Shown in pieces: positions 38,118-51,845 of a DNA stretch of 64,000 nt. The notes below the pieces were generated by a model. It searched no databases. It was not told the origin of the DNA and saw only the letters and a program-made list of their open reading frames with translations. Made by a program: the position numbers and the translations under genes. The stretch is from Macrotis lagotis (lineage: Eukaryota; Chordata; Mammalia; Peramelemorphia; Peramelidae). The stretch lies in the NCBI RefSeq assembly GCF_037893015.1, contig NC_133665.1, positions 20,807,207 through 20,871,206 of the forward strand, written 5' to 3'. Each line of letters begins with the position of its first letter. Within the stretch, counting starts at the first letter, position 1.

Positions 38118-38320
38118 ACAATTATTATCTCATTTGGTGCTTAAAACAACCCTGTGAGGTAGATGCTATTATTTTCATTTTATAAATGAGAAAATGGAGA
38201 CAGAGGTTAAAGTAATTTGCTCAAGGTCATACAACTATTTAGTGCCTAAGGATGGATTTTTGCTAATGACTTCTCTTTTCCAGGACCAAAACTTTATCCA
38301 CTATGCCCCCCTAGCTGCCC

Positions 38321-38325
38321 TAATA

Positions 38326-38367
<42 letters not shown>

Positions 38368-38380
38368 CATACATATATGT
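38321..38380. repeat. (TA)n microsatellite
   Basis: TA tract with CATA interruptions, attached to the end of the MIR-type SINE. Confidence 0.95.
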
Positions 38381-38575
38381 AATTTTGTAAATCTATATAA
38401 ACATCATATATAAATTTTAGCTGTAATAATAAAAATATTAACATTTCCTGACATGGTTGTTGTAGGGGTCACATCAGACAATGAATGTAAAGGAGATATA
38501 AATGTTTTCTAATATATACATATAAAACATCAGGAAGCAGTATGGTTATTAAATGTGTCTTAAGAAGCAAATCAA

Positions 38576-38728
38576 GGGGTGGTTAGGCGGTGCAGTGGAC
38601 AGAGCACTGGCTCTGGAGTCCGGAGGACATGAGTTCAAATAAGGCCTCAGACATTTAATAATTACCTAGCTGTGTGGCCTTGGGCAAGCCATTTAACCCC
38701 ATTGCCTTGCAAAAAAAAACTAAAAAAA
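38576..38728 (+). mobile_element. tRNA-derived marsupial SINE, forward
   Basis: Framed by aagaagcaaatcaa (38,562-38,575) and aagaaccaaatcaa (38,729-38,742). It forms an inverted pair with the copy at 40,576-40,723 around a MUSK exon. Confidence 0.93.
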
Positions 38729-39809
38729 AAGAACCAAATCAAAAAAGAAAGAATTGAGGCAATAGGTAAGTTTTATCACAGGGTAGTTAGCTTCTTATCG
38801 ATATTATACCAGACCCACCTTTTGATTACCCATCAATTTTTCCCTCTTAGAAGTATAAAGGGTTTTCCAGACATCTTACTCTTTGACACCAGTCAAATAA
38901 AGGTGTTATATAGATGGAGAAACTGAGTTATATGAACAGTGCTTGCATCTAATTATTGGACATGTGTTTCTCTATTTCTTTATCTATTGGTGGGAGCAGA
39001 GGGGATCCTAAGGAATATCCACTGGTGCCATGTGGCAGATTTCTTATACAGAGGCAAGAAAGAGAATCATAGGATGTTAGAGCCAGAAGGTATATCAGAG
39101 AGTATTTATGACCACCCCATTATAATTTTATCTGACAATTGGTCATCTAGAAAGAAAGCAAGAAAGGGATAAAAAGGAAAGAAAGATGATAGTGATGTCT
39201 TGAAGGCTGCCAGCAATTAATTCTGGTGATAATCTTTGGAATCAATGGAATAAATCATCTATCCTTGCAACGTACTACTCTTATGTCAAAGACAGCAAGG
39301 TATAGTGAAAGAGTTTTGGAAATTGTGTCATGGAACTCCAGGGCTATATGACTTTCTATGCTACTTAATGTGTGTGATCTTGGGTGTGAGTCATTTCCTG
39401 TCTTCCACACCTCATCATCATCCTTATCTATTTGTGGATAGCCTGAAGATTTTTCTGCCCAAAATATAGCACTTGGGCTTCGATGCAAATGCATTTGAGT
39501 AAGAGAAGTTATGAGTTAAAGAGTATTTTCCAGCCACCTAGTCTGAATTCCTAGCCTTACTAAGCATACCTAACAGCAGCAAATGCATGGATACAGGTTT
39601 TCCCTGCCAAAATCTAGGACCAAAGTCTTCAGGCTTTTGGGAACCCTACAGGTCAGAGGGAAATGTCACAGGTACTTCTTCCAAAATGAAGAGCTTAGAC
39701 TCGAAGACCTCTAAAAACCACTTTGGCTTTAATCACTGATCCTAAAATTGCTAATTCATTATGCCCCACCAGCAATGACTGACCATATAATCTTTTTCAT
39801 TGCAAATTA

Positions 39810-40097
<288 letters not shown>

Positions 40098-40575
40098 TCA
40101 ATGTTTATGGATATTGTAGGTCTATCTGTGCTCACCCCAACTTCCTTACTGAAAGACTGAGTATCTACCAAAATATAATAATTGTGCTGGTTCAACAATG
40201 CCAAATTTGACCTCCTTATTACTAGCTTAATTTGAATATGACCTAAAATTGTTGTTACTTCAGTAATTTTTTTCCTTCTCAGATTTTATTTTAGGGATGT
40301 AATCTATAAATGCCTCTTCAAATGAGAAAATGATATTAAGGTTTGCAAAGTAATTAATTTCTATTAATTTCATTTGGTTCTAAAAACTCAAAGAGGTAAT
40401 TGCTATTATTATTCCCATTGAACAGAAGAGGAAAATAAGGGAATCAGAGATTAAATGAAAGCTTCACCCACTAGACCCTCCTGTCCACCTCCACCTGCAT
40501 TCTTAAACTTTGTGTGTAAATTTTGGCAGTCTAGAAAAATAAATCTATGAACCCTATTTTCGAAATAATCATTTT

Positions 40576-40723
40576 TTTTAGGTTTTTGCAAGGCAAATGG
40601 GATTAAGGAGCTTGCCCAAGGCCACACGGCTAGGTAATTATTAAGTGTCTGAGACCGGATTTGAACCCAGGTACTCCTGAATCCAGGGCCAGTGCTTTAT
40701 CCACTACACCGCCTAAGTGCCCA
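40576..40723 (-). mobile_element. tRNA-derived marsupial SINE, reverse
   Basis: Framed by a perfect 14-bp target duplication gaaataatcatttt at 40,562-40,575 and 40,724-40,737. Confidence 0.95.
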
Positions 40724-40987
40724 GAAATAATCATTTTAAATGATTGAAGGAAATGTTAAGTTTCAGTTAGAGAGTATTAAAAATAAAGGTATTTTCCCTG
40801 TTTGTGAAAACTCCTGAAATCTGCCTGTTTAGCTCTAAGATAATATGAGGAATACTCTCGTAATATTAATTAAGAATAATATTACCAGAAACTGGATTCC
40901 ACAAGAAAGAAGTTAAGACAAATTCAACATTTTAATTCCATTTAATGTGAGAAGATTTCAATCCAGGACCAAAATTTGTTTGTATGT

Positions 40988-41118
40988 TTTTTTTTAATTT
41001 TAGTGGGAGGGTAAGTGACTTACCCAAGGTCCCACAACTAGTAAGCATCTGAGGCTAGATTTGAACTCAGGTTCTCCTAACTCCAGTGCCAGCACCCTAT
41101 CTGCTGCTCACTGCCCTA
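40988..41118 (-). mobile_element. MAR1-like SINE fragment, reverse
   Basis: Has gagggtaagtgacttaccca, cccacaactagtaagcatct and ttgaactcaggttctcctaa. Confidence 0.7.
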
Positions 41119-42249
41119 GAAGCAACATTTCTAACATGCCTTAAAATTAGATCTAACTTAGAACTCCTCAACCCTACATTATGACAGTTGCAGTTTAGAG
41201 GTTATTGGCAACACCTTCCTCTTCCATACAAGTTGGAAGAATATAATGTTTGGTGTAGAATTTGTAAGGTGCTTAATATCATTAGCTACAGCTGCTATTT
41301 ATATTGCTTTGGGAGTCTAATTGGGCGTGGAGGGGGGCTGTTGAATGCCCTGGATAAGTGTTTTGTTTTTTCAGGTCTAATTGAATATTTTAAGACCTAA
41401 TTGCTACCTAGCAAAGAAAAGATTTTAGGAGGGACATGAAACAAAATTGTGGAAATGAGAATAATGGTTAGCTGCTCTAGGATACAATGGAATGAAAGAA
41501 ATGAGGTCCAAAGTGATCCTTTCATTTTAATATATTTTTCATTTTTTAGCATCTATTTCATTTTATCTTTTTTGATAGCATTAATCTTTAATGGGACCAT
41601 AAACTGTTAGAGTTTAAAGGGAAATTGAAGATGATCTAATTGCTGACTATTTTATAGTAATCTTTACTTTAGAGATAAAGAAACTGAGGACAAGAGAGGG
41701 GAAGTTAACTGGCTAAACTTTTGCAAATAGAGTCTTCTGGTTCCTAAACTTGTGCTCTTTCAATTAAGAGGATTGCTGTCTGTAAGAAAATAAAATTTTG
41801 AGAATAATCTTTAAAACAAAGATTTAATGTGATCTTTAAATGAAATGAAAAAATGAAGCAATTGAAAATTGGTAAGTGAATTAGGAAATTATTAATTGAA
41901 AATAAGGCACTATATTAAAATGTCATTGCATGAATATGCAGGGATAATGGAAATCCAGATATAGAGCTTGAAAGGGTCTTATATGCCTTCCAGTCTGACC
42001 CCTCATTTTAGAGATGAAAAAACTGAGACCCAAAGATTTGAAGAGGCATACCCAAGTACCAATGAGTGAGTAGTAAGTAGGAGAGCCACAGTTTGATTTT
42101 AGGTTATGTGTTAAGTTCAGTTCCCATTCTGTAGTATCAAATGATGGAATAAGATCAATTGACTCTTAAGTACCTGCTATTCTGTGTGGTTGTGTGTACA
42201 CTTGTTCTTCATCACTTATTTTCTTTCCCAATACACCATGATTCTTAAT

Positions 42250-42510
42250 AATATGTGTACATGTTATATTTCAGTCATTTTTCAGCTGTGTACAATTCTC
42301 TGTAATCCCATTTGGGGTTTTCTTTTCAAAGTTACTGGAGTGACATCATTTTCTTCTCCAGTTCATTTTTTAAATGGAGAAACTGAGGAAAACAGGGTTA
42401 AATGACTTGTGTAGGGTCACACAATTAAGTATCTGATGCCAAATTTGAACTCCAGATGGGTCTTCTTGTCTTTATCCCATGTTCTATCCACTGTGCCACC
42501 CAGCTAACAC
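42250..42510 (-). mobile_element. MAR1-type SINE, reverse
   Basis: Has atttggggttttcttttcaa, agttactggagtgacatcat, aatggagaaactgaggaaaa and tctatccactgtgccaccca. Confidence 0.85.
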
Positions 42511-42699
42511 TGTGTGCTATATGCCAAGTCAAATGGGCAAAGACTTTTTATCAAGAAATTTAATAATTTATTAAAACACACACAATTTAATACACATCAA
42601 AATTCAATGTGTTTCCTTTTCAAGTCCCATAACACTCACCCAGAAGTCACTAAAACCACCTCAAAAGGGAAAAGTTCATATTTTTCTTTAGAAACTTTA

Positions 42700-43880
<1,181 letters not shown>

Positions 43881-44073
43881 CTTTTCTTATTTTTCCACTG
43901 TCTTCGCCTTCGGCGGCAACAAAAAAGAACAGTCATGGTGAGCAAGCCAATCACTGCAAAGCTGGAGATGATGGCAATGATGACAGTCATAGAGTAGGTT
44001 GGTGAAAATGCAGATGAGGAAGAAGGTCGATCTAGAGTGTCTGCACTTGGCTTGACTGTTACAAGTGGGGAGA
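43881..44073 (-). CDS. MUSK: MUSK exon: extracellular stalk and transmembrane helix
   Basis: The exon encodes 63 full codons between a tttctcacag acceptor and a gtacga donor. Residues 1-27 are a Ser/Pro/Thr-rich stalk ending in FSPTYS. Residues 29-50 are the hydrophobic transmembrane helix, starting M-T-V-I-I. They are followed by C-C and a run of five arginines, the stop-transfer signal at the inner face of the membrane, and then QWKNKK. Mouse and human MuSK have the same order, with a shorter basic run (RRRK). The final AG pairs with the first G of the next exon to give arginine. Reading through the donor would soon leave the known MuSK sequence, which supports the splice site. Confidence 0.95.
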
Positions 44074-45036
44074 CTGTGAGAAAAATAAAAAAAAATGGGT
44101 TCTAGTTCAGTGGCAAATATGAAAGATGGTTCTGAACTGAAAGTAAACTGGCTAAGAAATTATACAGTATAAATAAAGTGCCCAGGGGCTAGGGACTTTC
44201 TGATTACACAACAGCCAAAGTTACAGATAGATAAATTCTTACTGAATAAAACAATAAAAAGAATTGTCTAACAGTTTGAGCATGGCTCCCCCATAAGATG
44301 ATCAATACTATTGTCCAGCAGAAGCTAGCCTTATCAATGGTGTTGACTTATCTCCATGGGACTTTCTCTACCATGTCATAGAGATTTCTGTACCCTGGAA
44401 GCTACTCCTGGATTGCTTTCCACATTGAAATTATCCTCCCTACCTACTACCTCTTCCTCTTTATTAGCTGTTTACTTCCAGAAACTCCATGTCTTCATCT
44501 AGGCTGCATTCCTGGCTTTCTCTCCTCTGTCTTGCCTTCTCCCTTTTTGTATGCTGTTTTCCCACATTACAATGCCTTGAGGGCGGGGTATCAATCTGCT
44601 TAGATTTGTATTCCCAGCACTTATAAGACTGCTTAAAATATCTTAAGTGCTTAAAAAATGTTTGAATTGGCTAATGGTTATGGTTTAAATTTCTTAATCT
44701 CTCAGAACTCTCCCAAACTGGAGATTCTGTTTGTCAGTACTAGAATAGAGAAGCCTTAAACTCAAAATTCAGTGCAAGCTATCTCTGGTAAGAAAGAGTT
44801 GGGAAGAATTGGAGGGAAAGAATTTGGAACTCAAATCTTTAATAAAAACACTTTTGAAAATGCAGTGCAAGAGGAGAAACTTTTAAGAAATGTTATGCAA
44901 AAATTAGTGTTAGATAAGAATAAGACAAAAGTTACCAGACTTAGAGAATTGTTTGGTTATGGGTTAATTTTTAGATCACTGCGATCAATCGCTACTATTT
45001 ACCATCTGAAATAATTGCTGCCCTGATCCTGCTTAC
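44074..45036 (-). other. MUSK: MUSK intron (963 bp) with an L2-like fragment
   Basis: GT-AG, phase 1. Bases 44,400-44,690 resemble an L2 3' end: tcttcatctaggctgcattc, then a segment near ttgtattcccagcacttata. The open frame at 44,772-45,014 on the plus strand has no support as a gene. Confidence 0.85.
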
Positions 45037-45196
45037 CACTGGTGCAGAGAGGTACAGCACAGTATTCCCATCTTACAGATCGGTCTTTAGTGAAGCACCA
45101 GGGCCGATCCCTTTCTCCTCCTGGATTTCGGCAATAATTCTCTGCATTTGATAGCTCAGGATACATTTGAGGTGTCCTTCTGTGTACTTGGGGGGC
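45037..45196 (-). CDS. MUSK: MUSK exon: second half of kringle domain
   Basis: The exon has 160 nt: 53 codons from a phase 0 start after ctccag, plus one G before gtaagc. It holds the remaining four kringle cysteines at residues 22, 34, 46 and 51 inside the signatures NYCRNP, RPWCFT and RWEYC. These are the hallmark strings of kringles such as plasminogen kringle 4. Together with the exon 447 bp upstream it makes a complete six-cysteine kringle of about 80 residues. The G at its end joins TC of the next exon to give valine. There is no stop, frameshift or missing cysteine, so this is not a decaying relic. Confidence 0.94.
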
Positions 45197-45643
45197 CTGG
45201 AGGGAAGAAAAAGAAAAGCAACATTAGAGGTCTAAGTCTATACAGCTGATTATTCTTTCCAAATCAAATCTAGATATCAAGCGCTTTGATTTGCTATAAA
45301 TTTCATTAGATCAGATGATTCTCCCCTTCCCCTTCCCCAACCAGATTGATTAGAAGATTAGACACTGACAATATTATGTCTGAAAGGATGTACCATTCAC
45401 TTTAACTCCTGAATGAAATCCTCAAAAACTGTATGAATTGAGGTGGGGGTGAGGAGGCAGGGTTTAGTAGCAATTGATTAGGAAATTTTCTAAGCAGTGC
45501 AACTCTATCTCCCACAGATAGGAATCTATTGGTGAAGCACAAACACTCAACAGAAGGATGTAGATAAAGAAAGTCAATGATAAAAATAAGGTGAAATAAA
45601 CAACAGCTTTCTTTTGCGTTCTAGGAGTCTTTTAAAAGCTTAC
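45197..45643 (-). other. MUSK: MUSK intron between the kringle exons (447 bp)
   Basis: GT-AG, phase 0. No repeat recognised. It is the shortest intron in the window. Confidence 0.92.
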
Positions 45644-45732
45644 CTGTTCACTCCATTTCTGACAAGGAATGCCTGATACTGTAACATTGAGGGTACCTTG
45701 GTATAATCTTCCTTTGTCCTGATAGCAAGTTG
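45644..45732 (-). CDS. MUSK: MUSK exon: first half of kringle domain
   Basis: The exon has 89 nt: two bases that complete a threonine codon with the A from the microexon, then 29 codons counted with that threonine, ending in phase 0 before gtaagc. It starts T-C-Y-Q-D and carries the first two kringle cysteines at residues 2 and 23, in the pattern CY..G..Y.GT, then G-I-P-C-Q-K-W. N15-V-T is a possible N-glycosylation site. A kringle is a disulfide-bonded extracellular fold that often binds protein partners. Kringles are known in Torpedo, Xenopus and chicken MuSK and absent from human, mouse and rat MuSK. The acceptor (gttttag) is preceded by a pyrimidine-poor stretch and is the weakest of the set, but frame and homology leave little doubt. 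Confidence 0.92.
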
Positions 45733-47574
45733 CTAAAACAAAGAGAAAACCACAAAAAATAACCATATACAAAGTAAATTTGTAGTGGCAAAGGAACAAC
45801 TGGCAAGTCAGAATTCAAAAATGAAGGTTTCAGAAAATACACCCTATATCTGGAGTAAAGGAAGAATAAAAATTACCTTAGTAAGAGGGATGGAAAAGCA
45901 CAAATGTTCTTAACATGATATCATGAATGTTCATGACTTTGTTGTAAAGGATAAAGAAGGGATTCATGACTTCAATAGTGGAAGAAGCTCCCTCTATCAA
46001 TGTAGAATATTTCATCTCTCTTTGATTTTATTTTAGAAAGAAGATAAGTACACTGATAGGTCACTCGGTTTCTTAGTATGTCTCAGAGATGGACTAGAAC
46101 TCAGTTCTTACTGATTCTGAGACCAGTTTTCAGTTTCATTTACCAACTGCCTCCCATTTTTGGAAGGCCATTACTATTACCCCTAATGTTGGAAAGACAC
46201 TGAGGCAGTCAGTTTTCTGAGGATAGTGGATGGAAGTGGCTCTAAGATGTCATTCATTTTACATGTCAAGAAACTTAGGCTGGGAAGAGAGGTTCATTTG
46301 CAGAGATAGGACTAGCTAAGTCTAACATTGTTATCTCTTAGGAAAGGGAGGGGGATTAAACAAATAACCAAATTTGTGTCTGCTGTGGGCAAATATTGAA
46401 AAGACTTAAGGAAAGGGAGAATACTTTCAAGCATCAGCATTGAAGGGAAATTATTTCTTAAGTTTGCTAAATTACTGTTATTGCAACCCAAAAATAAATG
46501 TATAGCATTTGTGCTACTTTATGGGTTAAATGTCTGTTGTGACTTAGTCTGGGACTAGAACCCAGATTTCCTAGTTCTTTAATTAATGCTTTTCATTATA
46601 TAGGTGAGTTTAAGTTAAATCACCTGTATTTTAAATCTCAACTGTGATCAATATTGGTTTTTGTGACTCAGTATGAAATTTAAGCTTTCAATCCTCTCAG
46701 CAAATGATGTCAAACCAAATAGAAATGGGGCCCAGTAAATCATTCACAAGGATTCCTACAGGTTGCATACTTACTTAGAAAGCCATCTATTATCTATTTT
46801 ATTTCTATATTCATTATCTATATTCTACTTTATTTTCATTTTGCTAAGTATTCCCTAGTTACAATTTGATCTGGTTCCAGCAATCCAGATTACTGTTGTG
46901 TGTTCAACAACTTGATGTTGGGCAACTTCCCAAGACAAGTTACAGATAGGTAACCAACTTGCTGTGGAAAAGATAGTTTCTTCTTATGGAAGTTCCCTAT
47001 ATCTGTTGATCTCTTTTGAAAGATAATGGTATTGACTTTGTTCATTTTAGAATCAACTCTACAGAATTCTATTTCCAAATTTGGGGCATGAATTTAATCT
47101 GAAGGGTTTTTCTCTTATTCTTTAAAAAAATTAAATAAAAATCTTCTGCCACTAAAAACATTAGGAAATATATTTCTGATTTAATAACAGATGAGCCACA
47201 AAGAAAAATCTAACAGTAATAGCTCTGTAGTGAAACACAAAATCATTCTATCACAATAAGTATTCTAGCGCTAACTTGCCAGGTCAAATTTTGTCCTCAT
47301 GAACATAAATGAATAACTCATGGGATTTGGTTTAGCGTGAGCCTATTTTCCTTTGCATGTTAGAAATAGACTACCCATAATGTCATGATTGTAACTTCCT
47401 ATGATGATTTTTTTTTGTCTCTTGGTCACATAAGGTAGTTAACTCTTTTTACGAGTAAATTGTGTGTTCTCTTTTAGAGAGGGTTGTCACTGACCTACTG
47501 TTTACAGGCTATTGCTTTGAGAAGTCTATTTTCAGGGATGGACTATTCTGGCCTGCTTGCTATTGCTCTTCATA

Positions 47575-47880
47575 GGTATGTCATCTCTCATCTCTATGCC
47601 TTTGCCCAAGCTATCCCAGATGCCTGGAATGCCCTCTCTCATCTCTGCCTATTAGAATCCTAGATTCAGTGCAAGCTCCTACACTAGGCCTTCTCTATTC
47701 CCCCAACCGTTGATCTCCCCAGAAACTCCCACAAAACTGTTTTGTGTATATTTTTTTGTTTCTAAGCATGTGTTTTCTTCCACAGAACGTGAGATTTTTG
47801 AGGATGACTGTCTCATTTTAGCCTTTATCTCCTGAGTGCCTAAACATAGAACATGCATGATAAACATTTTTGATATGATA
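47575..47880 (+). mobile_element. L2 LINE 3' end
   Basis: Follows the L2 end order: tcccagatgcctggaatgcc, then aagctcctacactaggcctt, cacagaacgtgagatttttg and a diverged cctgagtgcctaaacatag tail. Confidence 0.7.
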
Positions 47881-49714
47881 TTGCTGAACTTGAGGGAAAG
47901 CTTTATGAATGCATTGAACTATGGTCAAACATTAAAACAGGAAAAAGACTTACTGATCATTTCAAAAGTCTGTCCATGACAGAAATTTTAAAAAAATTGT
48001 TTATTTTATTTCTCAACATGTCCTTTGTCCTCCCTGAAAGCCCTCTCTTAGAACAATAAGAAAGAGGGTTTTTTTTTTGTGGGGGGAGGGAGGGTTGTGG
48101 ATGAGTGGGGAATATGTGATCTTGGGTGAATCACAGTGTCTCTTAGCTTTAATTTCTTCATCTATAAAATAAAGAGGCTTAGTCGGATGGACTCTGAGAT
48201 TCCTTTGAGCTCTAGACTTATGACTCTAAAAGAACTCTGCAAAATAAATCAACATATAAAATAAGTCTGATATTATATGCAGTGTTCCCCCTGAAATAGG
48301 GATGGGGGAGGTGCCATGGAACAGTTTCATGGTCCACGAGACTTTTCCTGCCAAAAGTAGTTAATTCTTAAAGACCTCTAAATTTCAAAAACTCGTTTCT
48401 TCTCTTCTTTATCCCTGCATCCTGCTCCTTCTCCACCCCCTCCTTCCTTCCTTCTTTTCCTTTTGTCCATGCCAAGGACAAGCTCTCTGAAGCTGCCTAG
48501 GGAGGAGAGTTCTATGTTAAATAATGTCATGAATTTCCTGGTCTGCTGTCTAGTTTGGATTGAGAAATACTGATCTCATTTCAATTATCTCATTTTACTG
48601 ATGTGGAAACTGAGGGCTAGGGAGGGCAAGTGATTTACTTTATTAGTCAGTGGTAGTTCCAGTAGATTCTGCTACTGCCAATAAGAATATTTCAGCCAAC
48701 GGAAAATAAACAATATTATGATCTCCATTTTCAATTTTTTACTATTTGTAATTAAAACTAAAACAACTGTTTTTATAGTCAACCAGTTGTATATATCAAT
48801 GATATGGTTGAACACTTAAAATGCATGACTTATAGATGACACTGTATTGAATTCATTTAACCCCCCCCCCCCATTTTCCCCTTCCTGTTTTTATGGGATA
48901 TGGCAATGTACCTTCTGGAAAAGCAGACAGGTCATCTGGAGTTCAGCTCCCAAAATTTATAGATGAAAAGATTGAGGCCCAGATTACCCCCACACAGGTA
49001 ACAATTAGGGAGGTGCAAAGTTAATATTTTTCTCAATGTTACCAGAATTATAAACATAAAATATGAATAAGATACTTAAGATAAGGTAAGAATCTAGCTT
49101 TTAGTTCCCCCAAAATAATTTCCAAAGAACTATACAATAGGAACAAGTCACTCAATTTTTTTTTTTACCAAGAAGAATCATTTTTCTAAAGCCTTTGGAT
49201 GACTAGTTTTCACAAAGGAAAGCAGAGAAATTCAGGGCCTTATTCTGCTTGATGACTTCTCTTTCATGAGTTTTGGCTTAGAATTTGTTGAAAAGGTTTT
49301 TATCTTCCTTTCTTGACATAAATGACTAAAGAGGTATGCAGTTGGTTTTATTTCTGTAAAATAGTAGGACCAAATTTACTAGTCTACTTGCTTAAAAACT
49401 TTGGGACTGAAGATCTGGGGGAAAGGGGGCTGTGTTAGAAGTTGGATACTTATTCTGGTTCCCAATATGGGGTAGGGAGAGGATAGTAGTGGTATTGGGT
49501 TCATTTTTCTCACACTCTGGCTCATTAATTTTCCACACTGGCACCCTAGGGTCAAATTATTTAAAGCTTACTTATTGATTCATATCCAGGGTCCTTTTAA
49601 AATGGAGGGAATTAGAAAAGTAATCAATGTATAAGCAAGGACAAGTATTTATTTCCTATACACAGAAGCATAGAATGCATGTAGTGACAGAACCAGGGTT
49701 AAAAAAGGATTCAG

Positions 49715-49945
49715 TACCTAAACTAATACACTGTTGGTAAGAGTTATAAACTGATCCAACCACTTGGAAAAACAATTTAGAATTTTTATTTAAAAGAAAC
49801 AAACAACCTGTTCATATCCTGTCAAGGAGAAAATATAAAACCCTATATATACCAAAATATGCAAAATATCACTTTTGTAACAGAAAAGAATAAGTAACAA
49901 AGTGGATACTCTTTGATTGGGGAACGATTGAAAAAAATATGGTAT
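49715..49945 (+). mobile_element. L1 ORF2/3' fragment
   Basis: Matches the L1 at 16.8-17.2 kb: ctaatacactgttggtaaga (there ctaatacattgttggtggag), then aactgatccaaccacttgga and ttgattggggaacgattgaa. It is old and short. Confidence 0.75.
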
Positions 49946-50204
49946 ATGAAGAGGGAAAGGTACTTGATTTAAGTTTTCATTAGAGTAAGGAACTTCCAGA
50001 TGTGGAAACTTTCTTCACTAATGAAAGTTAGTTTCTTCTCTGTAACTAATAGCCTTAAACAGTTGACTAGAAAACTGAGAAAGTGACAGTAATTATGGAC
50101 TAAGTATAGAACTTCAGTCTAGATTTTCCTGGTTTTGAGATCTGTTTTTTCTCTATTTGTCTGAGTTAGTTTTTTCTTTTTAGTGAGTACCATTTGTTTT
50201 AAAG

Positions 50205-50620
50205 AGAAACATTATAGCATTAATATTATACTATAATGATTTAGAAATGTTATGATACAATATATCCATATCATAATATAACATTCACATACTATTACAA
50301 TATAATATATCAATATTACATTATAATACAATATATAGAGAATTATATTTTATTGATAATTATTATGATACAGATGTTATAATAGTTATAACATTATTAT
50401 TTCTAAAATATCACATCAATACATAATATATTATAACAAAGTATATCATATTATATTGTTATATGATACACCATTTTACATAATAATATAATATGATATA
50501 TTGTGATTAATATATAGCATAATATATTGTGATATAATACAAAATATATTATATAACACAATATGTTGATATATTAATGTAATACTATACATTAACAACA
50601 GTAATAATAATATCAATAAA
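50205..50620. repeat. AT-rich degenerate TATAATATA minisatellite-like tract
   Basis: About 400 bp of imperfect units around ataatatattgtgatataat, with very few G or C and many self-complementary stretches. Confidence 0.85.
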
Positions 50621-50894
50621 TTGATATAGCTTGAAATCTAGAAGCTCTGTGCTCTTGCCACATCTTTTTTCCTCTGTTACTTCCCTCAGCATTCTAGAGC
50701 TTTTCTTCTTTCAATTTATCATTTTATCTACTTCTGTAAAGTAGTGCATTGGCTGCTTGATAGTACTAAATCTAGATCTCCTTGGCTATGTCTTATAGTT
50801 TTTCTGAGACATATGTCTTTAGTTGCTTACTATAATATTCCTAAGTCAACCAAGGAAGAATAGGGAGGGAAGAAAAATCTCAAACTAAATGCTT

Positions 50895-51045
50895 TTCTAA
50901 GATTGATGATGGGAAGCCACTGAAAGTTTCTGAGTATGGCAGTGGCATGATTATGGAAGAACAATGAGATTATTTAGACAATAAGCAGTTAGAAAAATGG
51001 ATTAGAGAAAGGATAATCTAGAAGAAAAGCTAGTTAGAAGCGATA
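50895..51045 (+). repeat. Fragment of an ancient marsupial interspersed repeat
   Basis: Has gatgggaagccactgaaagt and gcagtggcatgattatggaa, the later part of the unit whose beginning is seen at 8.94-9.40 kb. Confidence 0.5.
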
Positions 51046-51703
51046 ATTATAAATTTATAGAGTATTGTTTGCATATTATTGATATTTTCCCTGCCTTCTT
51101 TTTGGTTATAATACCATATACGATTTTTAACCACATCATTTGGTTTCTGGTCTTTTAGATAGTGTGATCACATGATACTTTCAAACTTGTTTTGTGTCTA
51201 GCTTGGAATTTTTTCTCTGTGAATTCAGTCTAGTCTACCTTACCTGCTTTTCTCAATTTCATTTTCTTAAATATCGTTTCTACTTAACCATATATGTGCT
51301 TCAGAAATTGAGAAATTCAAACCCACATGTCATACTATTGATGCAAGAAAACAAATTCATTGGAAATTCTGGTAGACTTTTCATAATATATCTCCTATTC
51401 TAATTTCATTAATAAATATTTTCTAAGTGATTGCCTTAGCTGTGTTCCATGTTTTCCCCTCTATGGCTATTCACTGTTTTGTGACTAAGACTGTTGAATA
51501 ATCCTCCACCATTAGTATTTTCCAAAATTTTACATATGAATTTTTTAAATTGACATTGCTTTGGCTGTCATTTTTCTTCAGAGTAGAGAGATCAAATGCT
51601 TTCTTAAGAAAATTTTTGCACTCTTTTGGCCTTTAGTGGTTGCTTTATATTAGTTAAACTTCTAATGGAAAAACTGGAAATTAGAATCAATCTTTATTCT
51701 TTT

Positions 51704-51845
51704 TATTTTTGCAAGGCAAATGGGGTTAAGTGGCTTGCCCAAGGCCACACAGCTAGGTAATTATTAGATGTCTGAGGCCAAATTTGAACTCAGGTACTCC
51801 TGACTCCAGGGCCAGTGCTCTATCCACTGCACCACCTAGCTGCCC
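51704..51845 (-). mobile_element. tRNA-derived marsupial SINE, reverse
   Basis: Framed by tcaatctttattctttt (51,687-51,703) and tcaatatttattctttt (51,846-51,862), a 17-bp duplication with one mismatch. Confidence 0.95.

Larger units (their letters stand above)
35436..38320 (+). mobile_element. MIR/CORE-type SINE split by a HAL1 insertion
   Basis: The left piece (35,436-35,498) ends at gctttacaattattatct. The right piece (38,118-38,320) resumes with the same acaattattatct and continues catttggtgcttaaaacaac to ccctagctgccc. The HAL1 between them duplicated 13 bp of this older SINE. Confidence 0.85.

Noticed and set aside
44772..45014. 80-codon plus-strand open frame next to a MUSK exon
   Set aside because: It lies inside an intron, has no recognisable similarity and ends just before the exon. 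Chance is sufficient.
50205..50620. A replication origin or tandem array such as a CRISPR
   Set aside because: The units are imperfect AT drift without fixed spacers, and the DNA is a vertebrate intron.
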